The translations under genes were made by a program, and so were the position numbers. A DNA stretch of 64,000 nt from Paraphaeosphaeria minitans (Eukaryota; Ascomycota; Dothideomycetes; Pleosporales; Didymosphaeriaceae). The notes under the pieces are model-generated. The model made no database searches, was not told the DNA's origin, and was given only the letters and a program-made list of their open reading frames with translations. How positions within the stretch are numbered: the first letter of the stretch is position 1; each line of letters starts with the position of its first letter. This document shows, one piece after another, positions 1-11,100 of the stretch. The DNA lies in the NCBI GenBank assembly GCA_015832175.1, contig WJXW01000001.1, positions 3,844,001 through 3,908,000 on the forward strand. Reading direction: 5' to 3'.

Positions 1-502
1 ACAGCAGCAGCAGCAGCAACAGCCTCAATTGCATTCACAGAGCGGTGATTTCACGAACTCCTTCCAGCCGCTGCCCATCACGCCGCTAGTCCACAACTAC
101 CAAGCCACGGCGTCTCAATCCACAACAACAAGCTATGAGTCCGAATACACCTCGTCAACAGCACCGATGGGCCTCGGCATATCACAAGCTCCCGTCCTTC
201 CTAATATACCGAACGTGAGTCCGCTTGTCATCACACACCATGATTTCGAAACTGTCGGAAACTACGTGGAATGGGCGCCGATGCCGACGTTCGCACAGCA
301 GATGCAGTATCAGCTTCCAAGCACGAACACCTACGATGCGTCAGTTCCTACTACAACCATGGAGCCTGATTATACCAGCCTCAACGCGTTCGGTCTCGGC
401 CTGTACGGGAATCCGCTCGAATACCAAGGGTCGTGGGCGCAGCAACCAGCCTCGCCACAGGATCCTCAGCAGTATTCGCCGTACCAGCGGCAGCAACAGT
501 AG
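1..502 (+). CDS. 3' end of a polyglutamine-rich protein (5' partial)
   Basis: The reading frame is open from the window edge (codons from base 2) to the stop at 500-502. It starts in an uninterrupted run of seven Gln codons (CAG/CAA). The remaining ~157 residues are rich in Gln, Ser, Thr, Pro and Tyr, with no recognisable domain, and end in a Gln-rich tail. This composition is typical of the C-terminal low-complexity region of fungal transcription factors, but the DNA-binding part, if any, lies outside the window. The first Met codon is at 29, but nothing marks it as the true start, because the polyQ frame continues upstream. Function is unknown; a regulator is only an inference from composition. 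Confidence 0.6.
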   Translation, partial: QQQQQQQPQLHSQSGDFTNSFQPLPITPLVHNYQATASQSTTTSYESEYTSSTAPMGLGISQAPVLPNIPNVSPLVITHHDFETVGNYVEWAPMPTFAQQMQYQLPSTNTYDASVPTTTMEPDYTSLNAFGLGLYGNPLEYQGSWAQQPASPQDPQQYSPYQRQQQ

Positions 503-993
503 CTCAGCTGAAGCGGGCGGTAGTCGTCACGGGTGACGTGCGCTAGCTGAGGGCTCTTTCAGTGGAATTGTAGCGTGGCCCTTGGTCCTTTCGTGACCGA
601 ATTGTTCTTCTCCGTTCGCATGGGGGGTTTGGTACGGTTGTTTCCACGCGATGCTTGTGCGAGGCGCTTTATACACCCTGGGATCGGGCGTTTGGTAAGC
701 TTTCGCTTCGTTGTGTTCGCTCGGCCGCTTTCCTCTGTTGTAGGTAGACTGGTGGGATGGATTGGTCCTTTTTTTCGGCTTGGGTGCTAGAGTTCAGTTT
801 ATCGTTTCCCATTTTCGTGTCACGTCTTCCCAATTACTCTGTCCATAATTAATGTTTGCTGACCACACTACTCTTCCTTTTGCACTTGATTGTAGCGCAG
901 GTCGCTGCCGGTACAAGTCCATCTCAAAAACGGCACGGTAATAGCGTATCGGGAATCGGGTATCAGAGCTTCGTTTCCTTACGAAGTTACGAG

Positions 994-1107
994 GGCATGA
1001 GAACCGACGGTGGTATGAGAACCGACGGTGGTATGAGAGTCGACGGTGGTATGAGAGTCGACGGTGGTATGAGAGTCGACGGTGGTATGAGAGTCAACGG
1101 TGGTATG
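994..1107. repeat. 18-bp tandem repeat, about 6 copies
   Basis: The unit is GGTATGAGAGTCGACGGT. The first two copies read AACC in place of GTCG, and the last carries one substitution (GTCAAC). In the frame of the ATG at 856 the array would encode repeated MR(T/V)DGG, but no family or promoter supports that reading frame. Confidence 0.9.
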
Positions 1108-1590
1108 ACTTCCTGCGTTTGATAGCTAGTAGCCGCACCGCTCTACGGGCTGCTTTACGATGTACAATGAGACGCTATCCATATACTATGGCTTTCCACG
1201 CATACATGTTCATTCTGTGCAAACAGCCCAATTGTCTTCGTCAGTTCCCATCTGCGTCCGCCCTCCGTCACCGCCGAGCTTTGGCACCTGCCTGCCTGGA
1301 CTGCCCCCCCTTCTCAGACATAGCGACATTCCCACCTCTTTCGATATTCAAACATGATGTTCGTCGGCTCGCCAACCCACGCACAGACCCCAGCCACCGT
1401 CGCCAGTGTTTGTCGCGTCGCCCGCCGCCTTCACCTGCCGCCCAGCGCCCTCAAACGAGCGCACCCGCCTTCACTTCCACCTTCACTGCACTCCCAGCCG
1501 CCGCTGGATCACGCAACTGCCTCCAGATCACGCGCTTCACCTCGCTTAGAGAAATTAGGCGAAACAGTAGATCCGGTCGCCGCCAGAGGG

Positions 1591-1600
1591 GTATATAAAG
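1591..1600 (+). promoter_or_regulatory. TATA-like box with downstream CT-rich stretch
   Basis: GTATATAAAG at 1591-1600 is followed at 1617-1650 by a CT-rich run, the order seen at many fungal core promoters. The next ATG (1678) opens only a 24-codon frame, and the next (1754) reads into a minisatellite. No known gene is attached, so this may be a chance match or the promoter of a short or non-coding transcript. Confidence 0.35.
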
Positions 1601-1785
1601 CGCGCCTCACCCGCCGCTCTCCCTCTCTCTTTCCATCACTTCTTCACTTCTTGGGGCTGTGGCGGCCCGTGCGCAACATGTGCTCGACTTCTACCTTTCT
1701 GCATTGGTGGTGGGGCTTGTGCCTTCCTTCTTCGGCACTCACCTTCACTTGACATGGGTTCGACTTCTACCTCTACCTTTGGTTC

Positions 1786-1985
1786 ACCTTGTCGACTTCA
1801 TCACACTGTGTTGACTTCATCACACCTTGTCGACTTATCACACCTTGTCGACTTATCACACCTTGTCGACTTATCACACCTTGTCGACTTCATTATACCA
1901 TGTCAACACCTTGTCGACTTCACTATAGCATGTCAACATCTTGTCGACTTCACTACACCATGTCAACACCTTGTCGACCCTTCTC
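1786..1985. repeat. Compound minisatellite (18-bp then 30-bp units)
   Basis: The 5' half repeats CTTGTCGACTTATCACAC (18 bp, about four copies including degenerate ones). The 3' half repeats a 30-bp unit, CTTGTCGACTTC + ATTATACC + ATGTCAACAC, about three times. Both unit types share the core TTGTCGACTT. The array is open in the frame of the ATG at 1754 and would give LVDLSH and PCQHLVDF repeats. Translation is unsupported. Confidence 0.85.
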
Positions 1986-2342
1986 ACACAACATCGACTC
2001 CAAACACACCACCAATACCACTCCCACTCGCCGCCACAACCCCGCATCGAACCGAACCGAACCGAACAGTGGAAAACACTGGGCACCGGACATGGCACCA
2101 AGCCATGGGCGCTCTCCATCTGCGGATGGTCCAGCGTTGAGCTCGATCGGCCTGAACATCATGGACACACCAGAACAGAACACAACAGAACAGAACAGAT
2201 CAGGGTGTGGTTCGAGGCCACAGGGTCCCTTGCGCATGGATGTTGGTGGATGGACACATGGGGTTGGCGGATAAAAGAGGAGGATGCCATCATGGCAAGT
2301 CGACAGTCCAAAAACCAAGGGTTGTCTTCCAGTTCAAGTTGC

Positions 2343-2482
2343 GGGCCGTGTGGAATCTGAGGGCTTCGTGCCTGGCCTACCCGCAACCTCTCACCTGAGC
2401 CCCCTAAGAGTTTGCTGTTCGACGGGGAGTCTTGTGTTTGTGGGCCGTGTGGAATCTGAGGGCTTCGTGCCTGGCCTAACCA
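2343..2482. repeat. Direct repeat of about 40 bp
   Basis: A near-identical 40-bp segment starting GGGCCGTGTGGAATCTGAGG occurs at 2343-2382 and 2442-2481, separated by about 60 bp. It lies in non-coding DNA and looks like a local duplication. Confidence 0.85.
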
Positions 2483-2878
2483 CTTCACAACTCCTCGCTT
2501 GATGTGCTGTGGTGCATGTTGGTGGTTTGTGGAGCAGAAGTCAAGGATGAATGATGTTTGGTGTGAACATGGATGGTATCTTGGTGGGTGGAACATCAAT
2601 GATATCTTGGTTTGATGGAACATGGTCATGGTGTTTGACTTGGACAAGTAGTACACGTGTCGCTGTTGGTGTTGTCTATTAGAAAGGTGTCATGCGTGCA
2701 AATCAATCAAAGCCTCTCTATCCATCTGCGTCGCAATGTGTGAATGCTGTCTCTAATAGTAGGTCATTACTATTTCATGACGTGGTACCACACAACCCTC
2801 GCCCAAGTACATCCAAGCGCATGCAAACCCTTTCCATGCCAATACTCCACCCCACCCATACTTTTGACCCTCCACACT

Positions 2879-4602
2879 CTACACCTGCACATGAAACCTC
2901 ACCCTCTCCTTCCACTTCCCCGCAAACGTATCCTTCAACGTGCCCTCCTCGCCGTCCATCGACCACGCGATCACCTCTTCAATCGCATTGCTCCCCAACT
3001 CCTCAAGCGGCAGCCAATGTCCTGAATCCTCCAACACTACAACCTGGCTATCCTTAGCGAGATAATCACCCACGCCGTCGAGCACCAGTCGGCTCTCAAA
3101 AGCTGGGTCGTCAGCGCCGTACATGATCGTCGCGGGCGCCTTGAGCGCACCCGGCGGGCCGTCATCAAATAGACCTGCGCCTGAGCCGCCTGAGCCGCGC
3201 TTGCCCAAGGACTGGATCTCCGAGAGCGCAACGATGGTCTCGATGGACTTCTCCCAAGGGCTGCGGAAGAGGCCTTCGCGGTAGATGCGGACCTTTTCAA
3301 GCATGCCGTTGTTGGGGAGACGACTCTTGAGGGATGCGGCGTAGCCGTTGGGCTCGTCGAGCTGGGCAAGGTCGGGTCCTGCGGAGGACGCCATGGCGTT
3401 GCCCGCCTCCTTGGAGGTGAGTTTGCGGTACTTGTTGGGGGCGAGGCGGCCGTGGCCGGCTTTGTGGAGGAGGCGGAGGAACCAGTAGTTGCCGAAGGTG
3501 GGCAAGATGGGTGCGAGGGGATAGGGCAGGTTGAAGATGACTGTGCGTTGTTGTGTCAGAATTAACGAAGCGATATCAACGCAGTAAATCTTGCAACAGG
3601 CCGCAGTAGCACTTACAGATGTAGAAAGAGCGCCTGCACTGGCTCAAAATAGGTTTCATCGTGTTGTATGCATTCTTCAAAAGCGAAATGCGAGTGGGCT
3701 GGCGCATGTATGTGTGAAGCATTTGCTTCGCAGACGCAGCCTTGGCCGTGGTGTTGGAGTATGCATGTTCTGGCTTTCAAATTGTCAGCAAACTTTAGAC
3801 GTGCAAGAAAACTCAGCCAAACGTACGATCAACACACTCGCAATCACCCAACGATCGGCAAGCTGAGATGCCTCCGCCGCAAGCCTTGCCCCAATGATGG
3901 CTCCCCAGTCATGGGTGACAAGCACCATCTTCGCCTCCTCCGCCAGGTACCTCTCTCGCATGCCTAGAATGAACTCTGCCATGGTCTCCAAGACATCGGT
4001 GGCACTGTACGTGCTGATACCCTCACTCCCACCGTAGCCGGGTAGATCGACCGCGATGAGGATATGAGAATCGAGTGACGAAGCGCCAAGTATCTTTTTC
4101 CACAGCAGAAAGGAATCAGGAAAGCCTCCACCGCATCAGCAAACATTAGAACTTCTGGGAAGCAATGCCCTTACCATGAATGAAAACAGCAACGTTCTGC
4201 GGCTTGACAGCACCATCCTGCGAAGAACGAGGGCCATCTTTCCTCAACAGCGAATTTGTTTTAACGACCTGCACCAAGTACGGTCAGCCCAACTCAGACA
4301 CTCTGTTGACTCCCTCTTACATAGTGCAGCTTGACTCCATTCCGCAGCGTGAAGAACCGATGCGAGAAGCCCGGCAGAGGATTCAGGCCAACACTCCAGT
4401 ACTGTTTCTGCGCTGCAACGACTTAGATATAGGAACATGCATTAGAGGATCCAAACATACCAGTCTGCACCTCCTTCACCGCCTCCTTGCTCGGCCGCTT
4501 GAAGAAGGCCCCGTCGCGCAGGCCCGCAAGCACAAGCACACCGAGCAGGTTCGCAGCCGCATACACGAATGCGAAGCTCTTCCACACGAGCTGTGCGAGC
4601 AT
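2879..4602 (-). CDS. Membrane-anchored epoxide hydrolase-like alpha/beta hydrolase
   Basis: I model six exons on the minus strand: 4461-4602, 4321-4412, 4175-4268, 3827-4125, 3617-3773 and 2879-3540 (481 aa). Introns of 48-76 bp with GT-AG borders restore one frame. The N-terminus (about residues 10-28) is a hydrophobic signal anchor. Then come the strand FFTLRNGVKLHY, the oxyanion motif HGFPDS (about 109-114), the nucleophile elbow HDWGA with Asp near 182, an acid in GADDP and the catalytic His in DSGHW (about 436). Asp in the elbow, instead of Ser, is what separates epoxide hydrolases from lipases, so hydrolysis of an epoxide to a diol at a membrane is the likely reaction. The natural substrate is unknown. 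A haloalkane dehalogenase-like activity is possible within the same fold. An MFS transporter lies next to it on the same strand. Confidence 0.85.
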
Positions 4603-5423
4603 GGTTTCGTGTGGTCGGCAACAAGCCTGGAATCGTCGAGAGATGTGCACAACAGCCTCGCTCGACTGCGTGGTCAATGTAGTAGGTAGGTATGTAACAA
4701 CGAGCAAGTAGGTACGAAGTCTTCCGCGCGGAAGAGTTGTCTGGGCGGGACTGGATAGGTAGGTATCGGTCGCAGGGTTCAAAGATCAATCGAACACCTC
4801 ACATCAAGTCAAGTGGAGTGAGGTGGGAAGTAGAACAGCGCTGTATGCTTGGAACACTAGCACTGGGCAGATGATTGCTCCCGCCGCAGGGTCCACGACG
4901 CAGGGCAATGACGCTGGTTAGCTCGCCCGTCCTTGCCGCTTCTGGATAGCCGCATCTGCGATCGACAGCGCACATAACTCTGCAAGCCTCCTGTCCTCTG
5001 GATTTGTGCGGAGCGAGCGCGCATTGGAAATGTGGTGCCAGAGAAGTGTGTTGGCTGGACGTCTATGATGGCGACGTTTCGCACCGTATGGGGTACCTAG
5101 GTAGGTAGGTACCTGCGTAAGTTCTATCCAGAGGCTGACCTGGGCTGCATTGTAGGCAGTGGTACGCTCCGAATTGACATGGTGTGTTTTGTTTCGGTTG
5201 AGATGCTCATGTATATGTATCAAGTGAGCTGGACGTCGACAAAAGGAAAAATACCACATCGCTGGAAGAATCGGAAACGTCTTTTGCGGAAGGAAACAAG
5301 GCGGAAAAAGCTCAATCGACGTGACCGCTGGAACAGAGCAGGAGGGAACGAGTGTAGCTTCCAAGTCAGAACCGCCGCCCTTTTTGCCAAATCACCTCAA
5401 CAGAGAAACATCTCACCTCACCA
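4603..5423. other. Intergenic, holds the epoxide hydrolase promoter region
   Basis: No gene was found. The interval is the 5' flank of the minus-strand hydrolase and the 3' flank of the minus-strand MFS gene. It contains several copies of the dispersed TAGGTAGGTA motif (around 4680, 4757 and 5092-5112). Confidence 0.6.
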
Positions 5424-7075
5424 CTACTCAACATCCAACTCGTCTTTCCGCCCTATGGCCCTGATCTTCGCCCCCCGGAACCACAGCACCGCTGCCATCG
5501 GCGACCCCACGAGAATCATGGCCAGCGCCACCAGGCTATTCCCCCACCCATACCCCAGAGCCTCATACATCTTCGGAGCCCAGATGGGCATCAAGAACCC
5601 CAGTACATTCTGCAACAAGAACGTCGCCGCCAGCGCGCTCGCACTAAAGTCCTTGAACTCATCCACCTGATACGCATTCACCGCTTGCGCCGTCGTGAAG
5701 CTGCCGAGCGTGAACACGCCGACGCCGAAGTCGACCATGACCCACGAAAGGCCGTGCTGCGCGGACCAGCCAAGCCAAAGGAGGCCGGCGGGCATGATAA
5801 GAAGGCCTGGGACGAGATACGGGACGCGGAACTCGGGCTGGCCGACGCCCTTGTTGCGGCGCTTGAGAACGGCGAAGATGCGGTCCATGATCTTGCTACC
5901 GAGCTGTCCGTTGATGGTGGCACCAATGGCGACAGCAATGTAATGCAGGCTGCCGGTGAACTCAGAGGTATGATATTCCTCGGTATAGAGTTTTGAGATG
6001 GAAGACAGTATTATGCAATATACGGCCATATCGAGAGCGAGAACTCCGGTGATGAGGTAGACAATAGGTCGTGTCACAAAGAGCCGGAAGGGGCGGAAGA
6101 AATGTTCGCTAAGGCCCGTCTCCTGTTGAGCAGCTCTCATGGATGACCATAGCTTCCATAGTGGCGACGTCGATGTAGGAGCAGCTTGTGCTGCGCATTC
6201 CTGACGGAGCAGAGATGGGGCGTAGGTCTCTTCAAGAAAGAAATATCCCATGAAAAAGACGGAAGTGTTGCCGATACTCAAAATCCAGAAGATCCAATGC
6301 CAGCGAAGTTTCTGCATGACGAGCCCTCCTAGAATAGGTCCTAGTGCTGGGCCGAAATACGTCAAAGACGATACGACGGCTATGGACTTGCCGCGATCAT
6401 CTTCGCTAAATAGGTCCTGCATTATAGGGACGGCGAGCTAGTGAGTACGCCATGTCAGCCACGTGGCCATGGACATGGAGACTTCAAAGAGACGACTCAC
6501 TAGTATGTTGACGCTGGCCCCTATGCCTGCCATCAATCGAGCAAAAATCAACAACTCTGTCGATTTCCCCACCGGGGCAATGGCGTTCCAAAAGACAAAC
6601 CACACGTTGCCCGCTATCCATGCCGGCCGGCGTCCCAAAACCTCTCCTAGAGCAGCAAAGATGAACTGGCCTATCCCGAACCCCAGGAATGTTATCAACA
6701 TGATCAGCTGTGAAACAGTATCGTCGACGCGTAGTTCGTGTTCGATGTCAAACAGTGCCGGTGCGATCATGCTCGCAGACATGTAGGCGACGAGCTGTCC
6801 GAACGAGGCGATGGTACCGATTCTAAGTTTGCGTGAGAATCGCCAGTTGTAAGGGTTGTGTGGATCATTTGGTCCGTCCCATGTAGCCTAAAGAGGTCAG
6901 TGATGAGATACCGTAGTGGGACGGCATGGTTCCATACTCCATATTTTTGAGAATACCTCTTTAAAGTGGCATCCCCACTGTCAATTGCACTCTCAATGTC
7001 GTGACGAGGGCGAGCTGGGGGTGCCACAGTAGCAGTTGATACTGAAGATAGTGAAATTCGTGCTTGTGAGGCCAT
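5424..7075 (-). CDS. MFS multidrug/polyamine-type transporter (DHA1 class)
   Basis: I model three exons: 6938-7075, 6501-6887 and 5424-6437 (512 aa). Introns are 50 and 63 bp. After a polar N-terminus comes WDGPNDPHNPYNW, the hallmark preceding TM1 in fungal DHA1 drug:H+ antiporters. The loop motif GEVLGRRP matches MFS motif A. The remainder shows the hydrophobic pattern of a 12-TM protein, with a long charged central loop. The first intron is placed with donor GTATGG so that YSQKYG joins ATWDGPNDP in frame. Family members export toxic compounds or polyamines across the plasma membrane; the substrate here cannot be read from sequence. It lies beside an epoxide hydrolase on the same strand, so a joint role in detoxification is possible but unproven. 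Confidence 0.88.
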
Positions 7076-8937
7076 GGCTGATGATCTTGGAAGACAGCTT
7101 CAATGGAAATTTTAGATAAAACCAAGATGAGACTTGGAGTCGTATCCGCCCAGATATAGAGAGAAGACTACGCACTCGTTTGCTGTACTCTTTATATGAT
7201 TTTGTCTACTTCAACGACCATGATCAGCAGTCACATGGCGAGCGATCGGCACAAACACCCACGCCGCGACCTTTCGGTAGGGCAGACAGCCTTCTCTTTT
7301 GGGACTGGCTAGCTGCGCCGCAACAGCGTGGGATTCTTATCAACCATGACACCTGAGGTCCTATGCATCATCGTACTCCTTCACCCAGTTACGCCTTCAT
7401 CTTGAAGGAGGGATGTCAGGCTGGGAACCCCCCACTATGCGCGTTTGCGGCAAAATTCAAGAGCTGGAGTTTTCTGCTGCCGGAGTAAGTACCTAGATTG
7501 AGATATCTGAGCTGTACGGCTGCATCGTGGCTTGCTCTTCAATATAATCCCTTGCAGTCTTCCCATGTCCATTTTGCGCCTCATCGTGCACAGCGACAAA
7601 CACTGCGGCAGACGCGAATTGTATCTCATGCGCGCGGTAAGGTAAGTGCTGTATACCTATGCCAGTGAATATGCCAGAAAACACGAAAATTCTTATTTGC
7701 CACGGCCTTCTTTCACGAGGGTCCAATCAAAACTCGCGTTGCAACCACTGTGCAACCACCGATGCGTCTACCAGCACGCGTATATGCAGCCCATTTCCCA
7801 CAGCGATCGAATTAATGGAAAGTGTATGTTAGAGAGCCGCACGGTGCCCGATCGGTGGTACCTGGTAATCTGAAGAGGGAAATTGTAGGTCGAGCCGACG
7901 TGTCTTAAGCTCTTAGGAGGGAGTTTTCTTGAGAGTATTGATAGTATCGGATTGACCTGTGCTTTACAGTCCCAAGTATATGAGAACTAGCAGAAGAGCC
8001 AGCTGCTGAGAGGCTGCCACCGGCTTGGAAAGCACCCCAAGGGTTACATCTTGCGAAGTATGTGATAGGCTTGGTGGTGAAAAAGGTACGCGCCCCTACA
8101 TAGATTATTGGGGTGAGAGTTCCTCGGGCTTTGCAAGCCAGAAACCTAATGCACTGAATCATCGTGCGTATCATTGAATCAGAAGAGGTAAACGTTGCTA
8201 CCGCGGCCTCAATGTGAGTCCTTACGCATGTTGAATGTCATTCGCTAGTGAGCCACATGTCGTACAATGAGGCGAAATGGACCTATGGTCGCTTGTTCCT
8301 GACCACCGCATGCTGATACATACTTGAGTCTTGACTAAGCGCGGCATCTGCATAGGTCTCTGAGCTCCGAGTGTCTGGCTCCATGCCGTGCAGTTGGTCC
8401 TTCGTCTCTTCGTCTATGGTTGCACAGGCTGGGTCCGTCAGCGCGGACGACTCTCGATCTCGGACGATGTCCCACGCACCCCGGACGGGGTGAGTTTGGC
8501 CAGGATCGGACGCCATCTGGCTCGTCAACATGTTGAGCCCTGGACAAGTCGACACTGCCGCGACCATGGCCCATTTTCCCTTGACAACTCAGATGCCTTG
8601 ACGGCCACCGCTTTTTCAACTGCGCCGTACATGGATGCGGACGCGAGCGGTGTGACCATGAGGACAGGGTTTTCGATTCCGCCTTGGAGACGAGAGGGAG
8701 TTACGCGATCTCGAGACTGCACATGCCGCATTGAAGTAGCTTTGTGCTGTTTTTTTTTTGGAGATAATCTGCGGCTAGTACTGGAAGACGCTCAAGTTAC
8801 AATGGTGAGAATAGCATACAAGACGTATGGCTGTAATGGTCGCAGGAGCTATACCGTTAGCGTCTCAGGTACTCAAGGGCTGCGAAGACTGACAGAAAGC
8901 GTCATCGATTGTAGACAGCTTCAACCTTTGGGGCCTT

Positions 8938-9226
8938 TTAGCCGTGCCGTCTGCGGCGTTTCCAGAATCGAGTACAGAATCGAGCAGAGGAGCCCGGGGT
9001 GGACCCGATGCAGGCAGTCATACCATCCGCGGACTATATGTACGATGTCGGCGGTTGGCTCGCGCGGCTGTTGTTAGCCGTGCCGTCTGTGTCGTTTCCA
9101 GAACCGAGTACATAATTGAGCAGAGGAGCCCGAGGGGAACCCGATACAGCTCCCGACTCTTGGTCGGCAGTCATACCATCCGTGGATTATATGTACGATG
9201 TCAGTGGCTGGACCGCGCGGCTGTGG
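8938..9226. repeat. Degenerate tandem duplication (about 136 and 153 bp units)
   Basis: Unit 1 is 8938-9073 and unit 2 is 9074-9226. Both start TTAGCCGTGCCGTCTG, share CAGTCATACCATCCG and TATATGTACGATGTC, and end at a CGCGGCTGT(T/G)G boundary. Unit 2 has about 20 extra bases around 9155-9172. Most of the differences I can align are C/T or G/A transitions. Confidence 0.85.
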
Positions 9227-9670
9227 TTAGCGCTGCCGGGCGGGACAATTTGACAAGGCCGGGTGGGGGGGAAGAAGCTCAGATTCCCAGCAGGTATTGC
9301 TGTTTCAGGTTAGAAGACGATAACCGCGTGGACGAGGACGATGTCCCAGCCGCTCCCCCTCGGTTCGGTGAGAGCTGCACGAAAGACACGCGATGGTGGT
9401 CGGTTCATCAGCGTTCCCGTGGCGTATAGCCTGCCAGCAGCTTTCCATCGGGGCGGTAAGCGCTTCCCCGTGCCGCTTCTGTTGTACAACACGCCTTGTT
9501 CGTGCTCACCGAGGCAGCACTGTCGAACATGGGTTTCTCGTCAGACACAATGCTGACTCCAATGCTGTCCAATTGCCGACTCTTGCTGCGGGCTAGACGA
9601 CTAGATCAGCTTGGAAAAACTCAACCGCATACCCAACGACCTATCACTTCAGTATCGCATCTTCTGGGCG

Positions 9671-9756
9671 ACGCACACGAGAGACGCACACGAGAGACGC
9701 ACACGAGGGACACACACGAGGGACGCACACGAGAGACGCACACGAGGGGCGTCCAC
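9671..9756. repeat. 13-bp minisatellite
   Basis: The unit GAGACGCACACGA is repeated about six times, with GAG/GGG and CGC/CAC variants. It is non-coding as far as can be seen. Confidence 0.85.
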
Positions 9757-10265
9757 GTCAACTGCTCACCGTCTCCCCTAGCGGGATCCGCATCAGGTTG
9801 AGCTTCGTGAAGCCCTGCTCTTGCAGGCTTTGATGCATGTACATCACTTTGTTCTATTGTCCTCGTGTGACACACGAGAAGTTTTGAGCCTACGGTGTTT
9901 CCCCGTTTTCAAGGTCTGGAGTTGGAGCCTCCGCCCGTCCCTTTCGTGACCTTGAGTCTAAGCCTAGTGCTGTTTCTCTCTTCTTTTGACTGAGTCCAAG
10001 ATAGCCGCTGGTATCCCCCTCTTTGTGATCTGGGCCTGACCAAGCCGAGCTATGTTCTGACCCCTGAAGTCATGTGAACGACGGCTCGGTGCTTGTTCTG
10101 TATCCCGGAGGTCGGCGAGGTTCCCCCCACAAAACATTTGTGCCAAACGGAGTGGGACTGAACGGATTGCGCTCTTTCGGAAAGTTGCGCCCGCACCACA
10201 AGCACCCTTCTTGTCCCCAGAAAAGTCTCTGCATCTTTGTTATCATCTTCAGACTCTAGTCCTTT

Positions 10266-10856
10266 TCATCTCTTCAACTTCAACTTCTCTTGCACACTAA
10301 CCTCCGCCGCCCTCTGCACCCTTAAATCCTCCAAACCCCTTTCGACCCCCTTATTCCTCCTCACCGCCTCCTCCCTCTTCTCCATCCTCTTCCGCACAAT
10401 ACCCATCCTGTCTTCAATCGCCCTCCTCACCGCGCTCTCCAACCCCTCTCGATCCACAATACCCTCGTCCGCAATGAACTTGCGCGCGAACTCCACTATG
10501 CTTGTTGGAATGGGCCCGGGCCCGCCTGTATGATATCCATTTTCGTGCGTGAGGAAGACCCCTGGGATGGGCGAGGCGTATGTTCGTAGCGCACTGTCGA
10601 GGGGGACAGGCAGCGTTGTGGGATTTATGACAGGAATAGAGGGAAGTGGTGTTCGCGGGGCGGAGTGGTCGTTTTCTAGGATGGCGGACATGAGGGCGTT
10701 TTCGAAGGCTTCCGAGTAGGGTATTGCTGCGGGGGAGTAGTCGATTACGGGGGAGGTAGGCTCGGCGCGAGGTGATTCGGGGGAGCCTTCGGCGTCGTTG
10801 TCGGCGTCTGGGGTGAGGGGCGCGTTGGGCATGGGCGTGTCTTCTTGGTGCGCCAT
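10266..10856 (-). CDS. Conserved fungal protein of unknown function, coiled C-terminus
   Basis: This is a single exon of 196 aa from the ATG at 10856 (MAHQEDTPMPNAPLTP). The frame stays open upstream, but that sequence belongs to the shared promoter with SF3B5. The first ~60 residues are acidic, Ser/Pro-rich and probably disordered. A globular part follows, with PIPGVFLTHENGYHTGGP (about residues 115-132). The C-terminal third is a highly charged helix rich in Arg, Glu and Lys (RRAIEDRMGIVRKRMEKREE), probably a coiled coil. It is divergently transcribed from SF3B5 with 244 bp between start codons. I do not recognise the family beyond its general look as a conserved ascomycete protein, and I assign no function. 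Confidence 0.7.
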   Translation of the reverse strand: MAHQEDTPMPNAPLTPDADNDAEGSPESPRAEPTSPVIDYSPAAIPYSEAFENALMSAILENDHSAPRTPLPSIPVINPTTLPVPLDSALRTYASPIPGVFLTHENGYHTGGPGPIPTSIVEFARKFIADEGIVDREGLESAVRRAIEDRMGIVRKRMEKREEAVRRNKGVERGLEDLRVQRAAEVSVQEKLKLKR

Positions 10857-11100
10857 GCTGGCTGGGGGCTGGCTTTTAGTCTGGCCTTGGAATAGAAACA
10901 TGTGTGATGGCGACGGTGGTGTTAGTGCATGGTGTTGAGCTTGAGCTTCGTTGTGGGGACGGACGCATGTGCGCACAGGCCTCCCGTTCGCGCCTATTCC
11001 ATCTTCATCGCCAACTGCAGATCCCACTTGCACCTTCACGCCACCACCACAAACTTCGCCCGACTTTTATTCCCGTACGTCTTGCACCCCGTACACAGCC
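10857..11100. promoter_or_regulatory. Bidirectional promoter interval
   Basis: The start codons of the minus-strand unknown gene (10856) and of SF3B5 (11101) are only 244 bp apart, so both promoters must lie here. No clear TATA box is present. The part next to SF3B5 is C- and T-rich on the plus strand (about 10990-11090), as expected for a housekeeping gene leader. Confidence 0.6.

Larger units (their letters stand above)
503..2878. other. Gene-poor interval with minisatellites
   Basis: No convincing gene was found in these 2.4 kb. The interval holds two minisatellites (994-1107 and 1786-1985), a TATA-like box at 1591-1600 followed by a CT-rich stretch, a 40-bp direct repeat (2343 and 2442), and short GAACC-type and ACAGA-type runs near 2045-2070 and 2165-2195. 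The open frames here read through repeats and change composition abruptly. Confidence 0.6.
7076..10265. other. Gene-poor 3.2 kb block
   Basis: No confident gene was found. The first part is the 5' flank of the MFS gene. Minus-strand frames near 8283-8731 have protein-like composition (two overlapping frames, one starting MVAAVSTCPG), but they lack a domain or a clean splice join, so I do not call a gene. The block contains a degenerate 136/153-bp tandem duplication (8938-9226) and a 13-bp minisatellite (9671-9756). Confidence 0.55.

Noticed and set aside
1754..2140. 128-codon frame with LVDLSH repeats
   Set aside because: The frame is open mainly because the minisatellite has a period divisible by three. 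It is noted as a repeat and as a possible transcript, not as a gene.
8388..9077. 229-codon plus-strand frame
   Set aside because: It runs into the tandem duplication, shows no domain and has no promoter or splice support. Minus-strand frames in the same place look equally protein-like, so neither is called.
9671..9756. CRISPR-like array
   Set aside because: The 13-bp units are contiguous without spacers, so this is a minisatellite. The same applies to the arrays at 994, 1786 and 62920.
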